The notes: generated from the letters alone by a model not told the origin. Counted from the stretch's first letter, positions 53,014 to 62,231 are shown. The stretch: 64,000 nt of DNA from Lichenicoccus sp964247695 (GCA_964247695.1 CAXTVI010000007.1:1-64000), one strand, 5' to 3'. Numbers and translations: made by a program.

Positions 53014-53913
53014 ATGAGCTGGCTGACCGAGTTCGTCCGCCCGAAAATCCGCAACCTGCTCGGCAAGCGCGAAGTGCCGGACAATCTGTGGACACAGTGC
53101 GGCGCCTGCAACCAGATGATCTTCGTCAAGGAGCTCGAGCGCACCCTCAAGGTGTGCCCGCATTGCGGCCATCACATGCGGGCGCTGGTCAGCGAGCGCC
53201 TGAGCTGGACCTTCGACGAGGGCAGCTTCACCCGCATCGAGCTGCCGAAGGCGCCGGTGGACCCGCTCGGCTTCCGGGACCAGAAGCGCTACACCGACCG
53301 CCTCAAGGAAAACCGTAGCAAGACCCACCTGGACGAGGCGCTGGTGGTGGCGCACGGCACCATCACCGGCCATCGCGCCGTGGTGGGGGTCATGGCCTTC
53401 GAGTTCCTGGCCGGCACGATGGGCGCGGCACTTGGCGAGGGCGTCGTCGCCGCCGCGAAGCTCGCGGTGCTGCAGCGCGCGCCGCTGATCATCTTCACCG
53501 CATCCGGCGGAGCCCGCATGCAGGAGGGAATGATCTCGCTGATGCAGATGCCCCGCACCACGATCGCCGTTCAGATGGTGCGCGAGGCCGGCCTGCCATA
53601 CATCGTGGTGATGACCGATCCCACCACCGGCGGCGTCACCGCGAGCTTCGCGATGCTGGGCGATATCCAGATTGCCGAGCCGAACGCTCTGATCGGCTTT
53701 GCCGGCCAGCGCGTGATCGAGCAGACGGTGCGCGAGACGCTGCCGGAAGGCTTCCAGCGGGCGGAATACCTGCTGCAGCATGGCATGCTCGACATGGTGG
53801 TGCCGCGTGGCGACATGCGCGAGACGCTCGGGCGGCTGATCGCGCTGCTGGGCCACCTGGACCATCCGGTCGTAACGTCCCACGATCTCGCCCCGGTCAC
53901 CCAGGCCGCATGA
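53014..53913 (+). CDS. accD: Acetyl-CoA carboxylase carboxyltransferase beta subunit AccD
   Basis: 299 residues. The N-terminal zinc ribbon is CGACNQMIFVKELERTLKVCPHC (quoted as the pairs CGAC and CPHC). The carboxyltransferase domain has FTASGGARMQEGMISLMQM, the oxyanion-forming segment, plus DPTTGGVTASFAMLGD and AEPNALIGFAGQRVIEQT. It works with AccA to make malonyl-CoA for fatty acid synthesis. It is 5 bp after trpA, and its stop overlaps folC (ATGA). Confidence 0.97.
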   Translation: MSWLTEFVRPKIRNLLGKREVPDNLWTQCGACNQMIFVKELERTLKVCPHCGHHMRALVSERLSWTFDEGSFTRIELPKAPVDPLGFRDQKRYTDRLKENRSKTHLDEALVVAHGTITGHRAVVGVMAFEFLAGTMGAALGEGVVAAAKLAVLQRAPLIIFTASGGARMQEGMISLMQMPRTTIAVQMVREAGLPYIVVMTDPTTGGVTASFAMLGDIQIAEPNALIGFAGQRVIEQTVRETLPEGFQRAEYLLQHGMLDMVVPRGDMRETLGRLIALLGHLDHPVVTSHDLAPVTQAA

Positions 53914-55393
53914 GCCACGCGCCGGGCCTCGCCTCGGCACTCGGAGCGAGCCCGGAATTCGTTGGCCGCTCCGNNNNNNNNNNNNNNNNNNNNNNNNNNN
54001 NNNNNNNNNNNNNNNNNNNNNNNNNNNNNNNNNNNNNNNNNNNNNNNNNNNNNNNNNNNNNNNNNNNNNNNNNGCGCCGGGCCTCGCCTCGGCACTCGGA
54101 GCGAGCCCGGAATTCGTTGGCCGCTCCGGCGCCGTGCTCGAGCGCCTGCACCGGCTCTACCCCGCCCTGATCGACCTGTCGCTCGGCCGGCTGCAGGGCC
54201 TGCTGGAGCGGCTCGACCACCCGGAGCGCAGGCTGCCGCCGGTTGTCCACGTGGCCGGCACAAACGGCAAGGGCAGCACCTGCGCGACCCTGCGGGCAAT
54301 CGCGGAAGCCGCCGGCTGGCGCGTCCATGTCACCATCTCGCCGCACCTGGTGGACATCACCGAGCGCTATCGCATCGCCGGTCACCTGGTGTCCGATGCC
54401 GAGCTGACTTCGGTGCTCGAGGAGATCGAGCGGGTCAACCAGGGCGAGGCGATCACCGTGTTTGAGGTGTTGACCGCAGCTGGCTTCCTGCTGTTCTCCC
54501 GGCATCCCGCGGACCTCGCCATCATCGAGGTCGGGCTCGGTGGCCGATACGATGCCACGAACGTGCTGCCCACGGCCGCCGCCTCGGTCATCACCGCGAT
54601 CTCGATGGACCACGAGGCATTCCTCGGCGAGACGATCGAAGCCATCGCCGCGGAAAAGGCTGGCATCATCAAGCACAGGGTCCCGGTGGTCACCGGTCAT
54701 CAACCGGCATCCGTCCTGGCCGTGCTGGAGGCGGAGGCCGCGTGCCAGGTGGCCCGCCTTCTGCGGCGCGACCGGGACTGGCGCATCGCACCCGCCGGGG
54801 ATGGTCTGCGCTACGAGGACGGTGCCGGAACCCTGTCGCTGCCTGCGAGTGCGCTGCGTGGTCCGCATCAGGTCGAGAATGCCGGGCTCGCCGTCGCCGC
54901 CTTGCGCGCTACCGGCCTGCAGGTGCCGGATCGGGCGTGGGCCGGCATCGCCAGCACGACCTGGCCCGCCCGCATGCAGCGCCTGTCGGGGACGCTCGCC
55001 GCGCGCCTTCCGGCTGGATGGGAGCTCTGGCTGGATGGCGGCCACAATCCCGGCGCCGGCCTCGCGCTCGGGGCAGTCCTGGCATCCTGGCATGACCGGC
55101 CGATCGATCTGGTGATCGGCATGAAGCAGAGCAAGGATGCCGGCGGCTTCCTGCGCCCCCTGCTGGATCATGCACGGACCGTCCGTGCGGTCGCAGAACC
55201 GCACCAGCATCTGGCGTTGCCGGTCGAGGCGATCATCGAGGCGAGCGGCGGTCGGGCCCGGTCTGGTCCGACGGTGGCCGAGGCCTTGGCTGCCATCGTG
55301 CGGGAGTCACCCGAGCCGGGTCGCATCCTGATCTGCGGCAGCCTGTATCTAGCCGGCGAGGTCCTCAAGGCTGACGGCTGGCGACCGGATTGA
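53910..55393 (+). CDS. folC: Folylpolyglutamate/dihydrofolate synthase FolC, interrupted by an assembly gap
   Basis: ATG 53910 overlaps the accD stop. The gene is split by the N run at 53974-54073, but the 55 bp before and after it are identical. Collapsing them gives one uninterrupted frame of 442 residues: MSHAPGLASALGASPEF through VGRSGAVLERLHRLYPALI and onwards. The ATP-binding P-loop is VAGTNGKGSTCATL, followed by ISPHLVDITERYRI and LGGRYDATNV. The C-terminal domain has WLDGGHNPGAG. It adds glutamates to folates and makes dihydrofolate from dihydropteroate. The gap is an assembly artefact, not a broken gene. Confidence 0.93.
53974..54073. other. 100-N assembly gap inside folC
   Basis: Exactly 100 Ns, the conventional placeholder for an unknown gap between contigs. 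The flanks (53919-53973 and 54074-54128) are the same 55 bases, so the two contigs overlap and the real distance is minus 55 bp. Confidence 0.97.
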
Positions 55394-55488
55394 CCGTCGG
55401 CAGTCGGCCGCTCATCAAAACCCTGTTGCCACCGAACCTTTGCCGCCGCCCGCACCTGAAGCTGCATTCGGATGAGGACGGCGTCGTC

Positions 55489-56643
55489 ATGAGCATCAAG
55501 TCAGCCCTGGGCTTCGGCAGCGACCGCAAGATCCGGTATGGGATCGTCGGCCTGGGCGACATCTCGCAGGAGGCAATGCTCCCGGGCATCAGCCATACCG
55601 GCAACTCGGAAGTGACCGCGTTCGTCACCGGAGATCCGGAAAAGGCGCGGGCCCTCGGCGACATGTATGGGGTCGAGGACAGCTACCGCTACGACCAGTT
55701 CGACCAGCTCATCCATTCCGGCACCATCGATGCGATCTATCTCGCGACCCCGAACTGGCGCCATGCCGAGTTCATCATTCCGGCGCTGAAGGCGGGCATC
55801 CACGTGCTGGTCGAGAAGCCGCTGGAGGTCTCGACCGCACTGTGCCGGGAGATCGTCGACGTGCAGGCGGCCTCGAAGGCCAAGCTGATGGTGGCGTACC
55901 GGCTGCATTTCGAGCCCGCGACCCTGGCCACCATCGACCTGATCCGCTCCGGAGAACTGGGCGATATCACCCTGTTCACCTCGAGCTTCGCGCAGATGGT
56001 CTCGCCGGAGAACCACCGCGCCCGCAACGGCAACCTGGCCGGCCCGATCCTGGACATGGGGCCCTATCCGGTCAACGCTGCCCGCTACGTGTTCGGCGAC
56101 GAGCCTGAAGCCGTCGTGAGCGCCGTCGGCAGCCGGCATCCGGAGGCCGGGTTCGGGGATTTCGACGACACCGTCGCTGTCACCCTGCGCTTTCCGGGTA
56201 ATCGGCTGGCGCAGTTCGTGGTGTCGTATTTCGCCAACACGATCGACAGCTATTTCGCACTCGGCACCAAAGGCTCGGTGCATGTCAGTCCGGCCTACAT
56301 GTATGGCAAGCCGCTGGAGCAGGTGGTTACCGTCGGGCAGAGCCAGCGCCACGAAAGCTTCCGCAACACCGACCATTTCGGCGGCGAGCTGAAGTATTTC
56401 TCCGACTGCATCCTGGGAGATCACGAGCCGGAGCCTGACGCCGAGGAAGGCTATGCCGATGTGCGCGTGCTCGAAGGCATCCTGCGTGCGCTCGAGAGCG
56501 GCACGCCACAGACTCTGGAGCCGTTCACACGAGCAAGGCGCATCGATACCGGACAGGTCCAGACCCTCGCTGCAAAGACGCCGCCGGAACTGGTAAAGAC
56601 TTCGAACCCGGGCAAGGATGTCGAGAAGGCTCCAAAAAACTGA
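55489..56643 (+). CDS. Gfo/Idh/MocA family oxidoreductase (second copy)
   Basis: 384 residues from ATG 55489 (MSIKSALGFGSDRKIRYG), preceded by GATGAGGA. The cofactor motif is YGIVGLGDISQEAMLPGI, the family signature is VLVEKPLEVS, and MVAYRLHFEP and ILDMGPYPVNAARYVFG follow. The architecture is closest to glucose-fructose oxidoreductase-like members. It lacks a signal peptide. The Lys-rich C-terminal tail (VKTSNPGKDVEKAPKN) is unusual. Sequence similarity to the first Gfo-family gene here is only at family level. Confidence 0.9.
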   Translation: MSIKSALGFGSDRKIRYGIVGLGDISQEAMLPGISHTGNSEVTAFVTGDPEKARALGDMYGVEDSYRYDQFDQLIHSGTIDAIYLATPNWRHAEFIIPALKAGIHVLVEKPLEVSTALCREIVDVQAASKAKLMVAYRLHFEPATLATIDLIRSGELGDITLFTSSFAQMVSPENHRARNGNLAGPILDMGPYPVNAARYVFGDEPEAVVSAVGSRHPEAGFGDFDDTVAVTLRFPGNRLAQFVVSYFANTIDSYFALGTKGSVHVSPAYMYGKPLEQVVTVGQSQRHESFRNTDHFGGELKYFSDCILGDHEPEPDAEEGYADVRVLEGILRALESGTPQTLEPFTRARRIDTGQVQTLAAKTPPELVKTSNPGKDVEKAPKN

Positions 56644-56810
56644 GCCTTCTGCTCCCGCATCTTAGCCAGTCGCGGGCGTCCGCGTTGATGTAACCTGAGG
56701 TTCGACATGCGTGCCCGGAACCGGAGCCGCGGTTGCCTTTGCGCCCGCGTCGCGGTTTGCTGACCTGAACAGGCGGGCATGCGTCGCCACCGCCGATCCG
56801 AGGAACGCTG

Positions 56811-57770
56811 ATGCGCAAGGTCATCTTTGACACCGATCCCGGCGTGGATGACGCAATGGCGCTGGCGTTCCTGACGCGACGCCCGGAGCTTGAGCTGATC
56901 GGCGTCACCACCGTGCTCGGCAACGCCGACATCGAGACGGTCACCCGCAATGCCCTGTTCCTGAAGGACCGGCTCGGCTTTGCAGCACCGGTGGCGCAAG
57001 GTTCCGGGGTGACCCTGCTCGGCAAGCACGGCACCCACGCCAAGCATGTGCACGGCCAGAACGCCCTCGGCGATATCCCGATCCCGGACCTGATCCATAG
57101 CCGGCCGGACGGCCGGCGCGGTCATCGCATGATGATCGACCTGATCCGGGCCAACCCGGGAGCCGTCACCATCATCGCGGTGGGACGGATGACCAATCTC
57201 GCGCGCGCGCTGGACAAAGACCCCGAGATCGCCCGCCTGGTGCAGGGTGTGGTGGTGATGGGCGGTGCGTTCGGTACCAAAGGCCATACCGGCAACGTGT
57301 CGCCGGTTGCCGAGGCCAACATCGCCGGCGATCCGGAGGCAGCGGATGCCGTGTTCACGGCGCACTGGCCGGTGACCATCATCGGCCTCGACGTCACCCA
57401 GGAGGTGGTGCTGGACGTGCCGCTTCTGGAGCGCCTGCGGGATACCGGCGGCGAGCAGGGCCGCTTCCTGTACGACGTGTCGCGCAGCTACCTCGCCTTC
57501 CACCAGAAGACGCGCAAGCTCGACGGCATCTTCGTGCATGACAGCCTTGCGGTCGCCTATGCGGTCGATCCCTCCCTGTTCACCATCCGCCAGGGTCCGG
57601 TGCGCGTCATCTGCGGCGGTCTCGCATCCGGGCAGACGATCCAGAAGATGGAGCGTGCACCCTATCCTTCGACGGCCTGGGATCCGCATCCCGCGCAGTC
57701 CGTCTGCGTCGCCGTCGATGTGCCTCGCGTGCTCGACCTGATCGCGAACAGCTTCATCGGCATTCCCTGA
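56811..57770 (+). CDS. Nucleoside hydrolase (inosine-uridine preferring type)
   Basis: 319 residues. The calcium-binding signature DTDPGVDDAMAL starts at residue 8. VVVMGGAFGTKGHTGNVSP, AEANIAGDPEAADAVF and the late Asp in FVHDSLAVAYAVDP complete the metal and ribose site. It cleaves nucleosides into base and ribose for salvage. It begins about 170 bp after the Gfo-family gene. The upstream gap shows no other feature. Confidence 0.93.
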   Translation: MRKVIFDTDPGVDDAMALAFLTRRPELELIGVTTVLGNADIETVTRNALFLKDRLGFAAPVAQGSGVTLLGKHGTHAKHVHGQNALGDIPIPDLIHSRPDGRRGHRMMIDLIRANPGAVTIIAVGRMTNLARALDKDPEIARLVQGVVVMGGAFGTKGHTGNVSPVAEANIAGDPEAADAVFTAHWPVTIIGLDVTQEVVLDVPLLERLRDTGGEQGRFLYDVSRSYLAFHQKTRKLDGIFVHDSLAVAYAVDPSLFTIRQGPVRVICGGLASGQTIQKMERAPYPSTAWDPHPAQSVCVAVDVPRVLDLIANSFIGIP

Positions 57771-57805
57771 CAGCGCCACTGTCTGCGTGCCGGAGATCCC
57801 GGACA

Positions 57806-58678
57806 CTATCCCTCGTCCGGAGAATTGCCTGTCAGCAGCCAACATGGACAGCCGGCACTACTCGACGAATCCGGATCCGGCTCCAGCAATCCATCCACCG
57901 CAAGCCGGCGCACGCGCAGCACGACGATGTCGTCGGGGCGACTCGTCGCGCCCTCCTGCCGCTCGGCCAGGATCGACAACCAGTACGAGATGCCCTGGCG
58001 TTCGGTCAAGATCACCGGCTCGAACGGACTGGCGACCAGCCCCTCGCGCAGCGCCGCTCCGGCGTCGAGCGGGGTGACAACACAATACAGATAGCTGTCC
58101 GGCCGATCCGACGGGCTGAGTGTCCGGTGATCCACCCGCTGCGGCATGACAGGGGTGGGATCAAGCCGCTGTAGCGGAGCATAGGGCGTCGGTGCGGCCG
58201 TCATCGGCCTGGGGACCGGCGCACTTGCGAGCGCAGCAAAGAGGTCGTCCTGGGTGGCAACGGGTTGGGCCGCCGCTGCGGGCCGGGCAGCACGCCGTGG
58301 CTTGCCCGCCGGTCCGGGAGCCCGCGGCGAGACCGGCTCTAACGGAAGTTCCGGAGCCTGGATCATCGGCTTGCTGCGGCGTGGCGCCATTGCGGGTTCC
58401 ATCTGCGAGCCCGACATGTGGCCCAGACTGGTGACGATCGACGGCAGGCCGATGCTCCGCCAGTAGCGAGCGCTCGCATCCTGCGGATCGCGCGCAGCGG
58501 TGATCCGGCGCAGGACATGGCCTTCGGCATCCTCGATGCGATAGACCATGCAGCCGGAACGCGGGTCGACATAGCCGGACGCGCGCACACGGATGCGTGG
58601 GCGATCGACCTTCGTCTGCGGCTCGCTTCCCGACAGGTCAACCAAGGCAGTCGTCGTCAGGCGGCGCAGCGCGAGCAC
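57806..58678 (-). CDS. Hypothetical protein overlapping zur
   Basis: 290 residues from GTG 58678, so its start overlaps the last 22 bp of zur. The N-terminal part is a basic beta-rich segment (VDRPRIRVRASGYVDPRSGC); the middle is Ala/Pro/Arg-rich and probably disordered. The C-terminal 90 residues are compact: YLYCVVTPLDAGAALREGLV, EPVILTERQGISYWLSIL and DDIVVLRVRRLAVDGLLEPD. Their order resembles small ADP-ribosyltransferase-fold proteins such as KptA/DUF952, but this is only a resemblance. It ends in a Ser/Cys-rich tail. Confidence 0.65.
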   Translation of the reverse strand: MLALRRLTTTALVDLSGSEPQTKVDRPRIRVRASGYVDPRSGCMVYRIEDAEGHVLRRITAARDPQDASARYWRSIGLPSIVTSLGHMSGSQMEPAMAPRRSKPMIQAPELPLEPVSPRAPGPAGKPRRAARPAAAAQPVATQDDLFAALASAPVPRPMTAAPTPYAPLQRLDPTPVMPQRVDHRTLSPSDRPDSYLYCVVTPLDAGAALREGLVASPFEPVILTERQGISYWLSILAERQEGATSRPDDIVVLRVRRLAVDGLLEPDPDSSSSAGCPCWLLTGNSPDEG

Positions 58679-59145
58679 AGTCCTTCGATCTCGATGGTGC
58701 TCGCCATCGGCCGGAAGCCGACGCGCCGTGCCGCGTCTCCGATTGCCGTTCCGATTTCGGCATCCTCGAGTTCCAGCACCGTCCCGCAGTGCCGGCAGAT
58801 CAGGAACTGCGCGGCATGAAGCACCGCATCGCTATCAGCTGGGTGGTCGTGGCCATGCCCGTGCTGGATGCAGCCGATGTACGCGGAGAGCCGCTCGACC
58901 TTGTGGATCAGGCCCTGCTCGAGCAGGAAATCCAGCGCCCGGTAGATCGTTGGTGGCGCTGCCCCCTTATGATGCTCGCGCAGCCGGTCGAGCAGGTCGT
59001 ACGCCGTCGCCGGACGCGCGGTATCCAGGACCAGGGCCAGCACCTGCCGCCGCAGGGTGGTGAGGCGTATCTCGCGGCGGTCGCAAATCCGGGCAGCTAC
59101 CGCGAGCTGCTGCTCGATCTCAGCCGAGTAGCCGGAACCATCCAT
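58657..59145 (-). CDS. zur: Zinc uptake regulator Zur (Fur family)
   Basis: 162 residues. The winged-helix domain reads RRQVLALVLDTARPATAYDL and APPTIYRALDFLLEQGLIHK. The structural zinc Cys pairs are CRHC (residue about 116) and CSRC at the C-terminus. A His-rich loop (HGHGHDHPADSD) lies in the regulatory metal region. Position next to znuACB identifies it as Zur rather than Fur. It faces znuA across 59 bp containing a Fur-family operator, so it probably represses both directions. Confidence 0.92.
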   Translation of the reverse strand: MDGSGYSAEIEQQLAVAARICDRREIRLTTLRRQVLALVLDTARPATAYDLLDRLREHHKGAAPPTIYRALDFLLEQGLIHKVERLSAYIGCIQHGHGHDHPADSDAVLHAAQFLICRHCGTVLELEDAEIGTAIGDAARRVGFRPMASTIEIEGLCSRCAA

Positions 59146-59161
59146 CCACCGCTTCCCACAT

Positions 59162-59179
59162 GATACGTTATAATATATC
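59162..59179. promoter_or_regulatory. Zur operator between zur and znuA
   Basis: GATACGTTATAATATATC is an AT-rich palindrome: 14 of 18 positions match its reverse complement, with perfect TTATAA at the centre. It lies 16 bp from the zur start and 25 bp from the znuA ATG. This is the position and composition of alphaproteobacterial Zur boxes. Confidence 0.75.
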
Positions 59180-59204
59180 TAGGTTGATGCCGCAGGAGGA
59201 CAAG

Positions 59205-60137
59205 ATGCGTCGTATGGCCGCTGCCGTCACGGCCCGGTTGCTGATCCCTTTGCTGCTCGCGGTCCTGTCCATCGATGCCGTGTCCCCCCAGGCCGGCGCA
59301 TCCCCGCCGGCGCCGCGCATCGTGGCCGCGGAGAATGTCTATGGCGATGTTGCCTCCCAGGTGGCGGGACGCGGCGCGCAGGTGGTCAGCGTGCTGTCGA
59401 ACCCGAACCAGGATCCGCATCTGTTCGAGGCCAGTCCCTCGGTCGCCCGCGCCTTGTCCCGGGCCACCATCACGATCTCCAACGGAGACGGCTACGATCC
59501 CTGGATGAGCGGCCTGCTCCGGGTCTCGCCCGCCGCGGCACGGCGCGACATTGTCGTCGGCGACCTGCTCGGGGTTCGCTCTGGCAGCAATCCGCATCTC
59601 TGGTATGACCCGCACACCATGGTCGTGTTCGCTGCCGGTCTCACCAAGGTCCTCGATGCCGCCGAGCCTGCGCGCGCCGCGGCGCATGCGGCGGCGCGCG
59701 ACAGTTTCCTGGCGTCGCTGGCGCCGATCGAGGCGCGCATCGCCGCGATCCGTCACCGCTTCGGCGGAACCAGCGTGACCGCCACCGAGCCGGTGTTCGG
59801 GTTGATGTCGAACGCGCTCGGGCTGGTCATGCGCAACGAGCGGTTCCAGGTGGCCGTCATGAACGATGCCGAACCCAGCACCTCCGACGTCGTCGCCTTC
59901 GAGGACGACCTGCGCACCCAGCGTGTCGCGGTCCTGTTCTACAACAGCCAGGCCACCGACACGGCAGCGCGGCGACTGCTCGGCCTCGCCAGGAAGGCCG
60001 GCATCCCGGTGGTCGGCGTGACCGAGACGGAACCTGCGGGCCTGACGTATCAGAACTGGATGCTCGGCGAACTCGACCTCACCGAAAAGGCGCTCGCGAC
60101 GGCCGCATCCGGCCATCCAGCCGGTCGGACGCCATGA
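59205..60137 (+). CDS. znuA: Zinc ABC transporter substrate-binding protein (ZnuA family)
   Basis: 310 residues from ATG 59205, chosen for the GGAGG five bases upstream; an ATG at 59160 lies inside the Zur operator. The signal peptide is MRRMAAAVTARLLIPLLLAV, then AGA. Metal-site histidines appear in QDPHLFEASPS and NPHLWYDPHTM. The usual third His region reads TATEPVFGLMSNALGL, with Glu instead. There is no His-rich mobile loop, which many ZnuA proteins have. It binds periplasmic Zn2+ and delivers it to ZnuBC. Confidence 0.9.
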   Translation: MRRMAAAVTARLLIPLLLAVLSIDAVSPQAGASPPAPRIVAAENVYGDVASQVAGRGAQVVSVLSNPNQDPHLFEASPSVARALSRATITISNGDGYDPWMSGLLRVSPAAARRDIVVGDLLGVRSGSNPHLWYDPHTMVVFAAGLTKVLDAAEPARAAAHAAARDSFLASLAPIEARIAAIRHRFGGTSVTATEPVFGLMSNALGLVMRNERFQVAVMNDAEPSTSDVVAFEDDLRTQRVAVLFYNSQATDTAARRLLGLARKAGIPVVGVTETEPAGLTYQNWMLGELDLTEKALATAASGHPAGRTP

Positions 60138-60161
60138 GCGTTCCTGCATGACCGGCAGGGC

Positions 60162-61016
60162 ATGAGCCTGTCGCCGCCTGCCATTCGCGTGCAGCACGCG
60201 TCTCTCGCGGTGGCGGGCCGCGTTGTCCTGGACAGCATCGACCTCAGCATCGAGCCGGGGGAGTTCGTCGGCGTGCTCGGCCCGAACGGCGCCGGCAAGA
60301 CCACGCTGATGCGCGCGATGCTCGGCCTGCTGCGTCCCATTGCGGGCCGCATCGACGTGCTCGGCGAGCCGGTGCGCCGCGGCAATCCTGCGGTCGGCTA
60401 CATGCCGCAGACACGCAGCCAGGCGCCGTTTCCGTTGTCCGGCCGCAGCTTTGTCGCCGCCGCGCTGCGGGGCCACCGCTGGGGTCTGCCGTGGATGCGC
60501 GAGGGCGACCGCCACGAAGTCGAACGGGTGCTGGCGCTGGTCGATGCGCAGGCGCTGGCCGACCGGCCGCTCGACCGCCTGTCCGGCGGCGAGCGCCAGC
60601 GCCTGCTGCTGGCCCAGGCCCTGCTCGGACGACCCCGGCTGCTGCTGCTCGACGAGCCGCTGATCAGCCTTGATCCGCCGCGCGCGGACGCCGTGGTGGC
60701 GCTGGTCCGCCGGGTGCAGCAGGCGCTCGGCATCACCGTGCTGTTCAGCGCGCACGAACTCAACCCGCTGCTGCCGGTGCTGGACCGCGTGCTCTATCTC
60801 GGTGGCGGCGGCGCGCGGCTCGGCCGGGTCGAGGAGGTGATCACCGGTCCGGTGCTGTCGGCGCTGTATGGCGCCCCGATCGAGGTGCTGCACGTGCGCG
60901 GCCGCATTTTCGTGATGTCCGCCGGGCACGATCTCGAGCGTGGCATTCGATGCGGCCCGGGCCATGCCTGCTCCGAGCAAGCGGCCCTGGCGGTGCGTGG
61001 GGAGGCGAGCGTCTGA
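60162..61016 (+). CDS. znuC: Zinc ABC transporter ATP-binding protein ZnuC
   Basis: 284 residues. Walker A is GVLGPNGAGKTTLMRAML, the Q-loop is GYMPQTRSQAPFPL, the signature is RLSGGERQRLLLAQAL, Walker B is RLLLLDEPLISLDP and the switch His is in LFSAHELNPLL. The C-terminal tail has an extra His/Cys segment (CGPGHACSEQ) that could bind metal. It is 24 bp after znuA and overlaps znuB at TGATG. Confidence 0.93.
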   Translation: MSLSPPAIRVQHASLAVAGRVVLDSIDLSIEPGEFVGVLGPNGAGKTTLMRAMLGLLRPIAGRIDVLGEPVRRGNPAVGYMPQTRSQAPFPLSGRSFVAAALRGHRWGLPWMREGDRHEVERVLALVDAQALADRPLDRLSGGERQRLLLAQALLGRPRLLLLDEPLISLDPPRADAVVALVRRVQQALGITVLFSAHELNPLLPVLDRVLYLGGGGARLGRVEEVITGPVLSALYGAPIEVLHVRGRIFVMSAGHDLERGIRCGPGHACSEQAALAVRGEASV

Positions 61017-61807
61017 TGTTCGCCTACCAATTCATGGACAATGCCTTCATCGCGGCGACCATAGTGGCGGTGGTGTCGGGACTGGTCGGCTACTTCCTGG
61101 TGATGCGCGGGCAGGCTTTCGCCGGGCATGCGCTGTCGCATGTCGGCTTCACCGGCGCCACCGGAGCCGTGCTGCTCGGCCTGCCGCCGCTCTGGGGCCT
61201 CGTCGGCATGACGGTCGCGGCCGGCGTCGGCATCGGACTGCTCGGCGAGCGGGTGACCAACCGCGATGTCGCCATCGGCCTGGTGCTGTCGCTGGCACTC
61301 GGCCTCGGGCTGCTGTTCCTGCACTACTTCACGGCGTTCGCGACGCAGGCGACGGCGCTGTTGTTCGGCAACGTCCTGGCGGTGGACCGGCCGACCTTGT
61401 GGAGCCTCGCGGGCCTGAGCACGCTGAGCCTGGGCTGCCTTGCGATCATTGCGAGACCGCTGCTGTTCGCGAGCGTGCAGCCCGATGTCGCAGAGGCGCG
61501 CGGGGTCAGCCTGCGCCTGGTCTCGGTCGCCTTCCTGGCCATCGTGGCGCTGGCGACGGCGGAGTGCGCGCAGATCGTGGGCGTCCTGCTGGTGTTCGCC
61601 CTGATGGTCGGACCGGCCGCGTCGGCACAGCTTCTGACGGCGCGCCTCGGTCTGGGACTGCTGCTATCGGCGCTGCTGGCGCTGGCAGAGGCGTGGGCCG
61701 GGATCGCCATCGCCTGGTACACGGACTGGCCGGTCAGTTTCCTGATCAGCGCCCTCAGCATGACGGCCTACCTGGCCTGTGCCGCCTTCGGCAGACGATC
61801 AGCCTGA
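61016..61807 (+). CDS. znuB: Zinc ABC transporter permease ZnuB
   Basis: 263 residues from ATG 61016. Eight or so membrane segments are visible. The family motif FAGHALSHVGFTGA starts near residue 35, and VAEARGVSLRLVSVAFLAIV and EAWAGIAIAWYTDWPVSFLI follow. It forms the inner-membrane channel of the ZnuABC high-affinity zinc importer. The three znu genes are a single Zur-controlled operon. Confidence 0.93.
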   Translation: MFAYQFMDNAFIAATIVAVVSGLVGYFLVMRGQAFAGHALSHVGFTGATGAVLLGLPPLWGLVGMTVAAGVGIGLLGERVTNRDVAIGLVLSLALGLGLLFLHYFTAFATQATALLFGNVLAVDRPTLWSLAGLSTLSLGCLAIIARPLLFASVQPDVAEARGVSLRLVSVAFLAIVALATAECAQIVGVLLVFALMVGPAASAQLLTARLGLGLLLSALLALAEAWAGIAIAWYTDWPVSFLISALSMTAYLACAAFGRRSA

Positions 61808-61811
61808 CAGC

Positions 61812-62231
61812 TCAACCCTGGGCGCTCTGCTCGCGGGCGAACAATTCGAGCTCTATCTGCATGCCGGCAACCTCGAAGCCGCCGACGAACCGCAGGGTCG
61901 CGGCCGGGCGCGCTTCTCCGAATGCGTCGCGCAGGTATGGGAAGCAGGCCGGAAAGGCATCGGCGTCGTGCACGAGATAGACCACACGCACCACGTCCCG
62001 CATCGAGAGCCCGGCAATGGCGAGGGAGTCTGCGCCGTTGCGCAAGGCCTGCCGGCACTGGTCGGACAGCCGGCGCGAAAAGCCGTTCTGGCCACGGTCG
62101 AAGCCGGTGACCTTGCGGATCTGGACCTCGCGCGGCCGACCCTGGCGGTTGCGATGCTCGATCGCTGCGGGCGCGAATGTCCCGGACATCATGGACGTCC
62201 GGGCCTTTGGCACCGGCCTCACTAGCATCAT
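61812..62231 (-). CDS. RidA family protein (YjgF/YER057c/UK114-like)
   Basis: 139 residues from ATG 62231, with AGAGG six bases upstream; ATGs at 62192 and 62189 are possible later starts. RidA-like segments are FSRRLSDQCRQALRNGADSL, MRDVVRVVYLVHDADAFPAC and RPAATLRFVGGFEVAGMQIE. The Arg-Pro-Ala sequence in ARPAATLRFV is kept, but the final substrate-binding region reads MQIELELFA rather than the typical IEIDAIA, so deaminase activity on enamines is uncertain. It converges on znuB with a 4-bp gap. Confidence 0.75.
   Translation of the reverse strand: MMLVRPVPKARTSMMSGTFAPAAIEHRNRQGRPREVQIRKVTGFDRGQNGFSRRLSDQCRQALRNGADSLAIAGLSMRDVVRVVYLVHDADAFPACFPYLRDAFGEARPAATLRFVGGFEVAGMQIELELFAREQSAQG

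Noticed and set aside
53919..54128. Possible direct repeat or mobile-element duplication
   Set aside because: The two copies flank exactly 100 Ns and collapsing them restores folC, so it is a contig overlap rather than a biological repeat.
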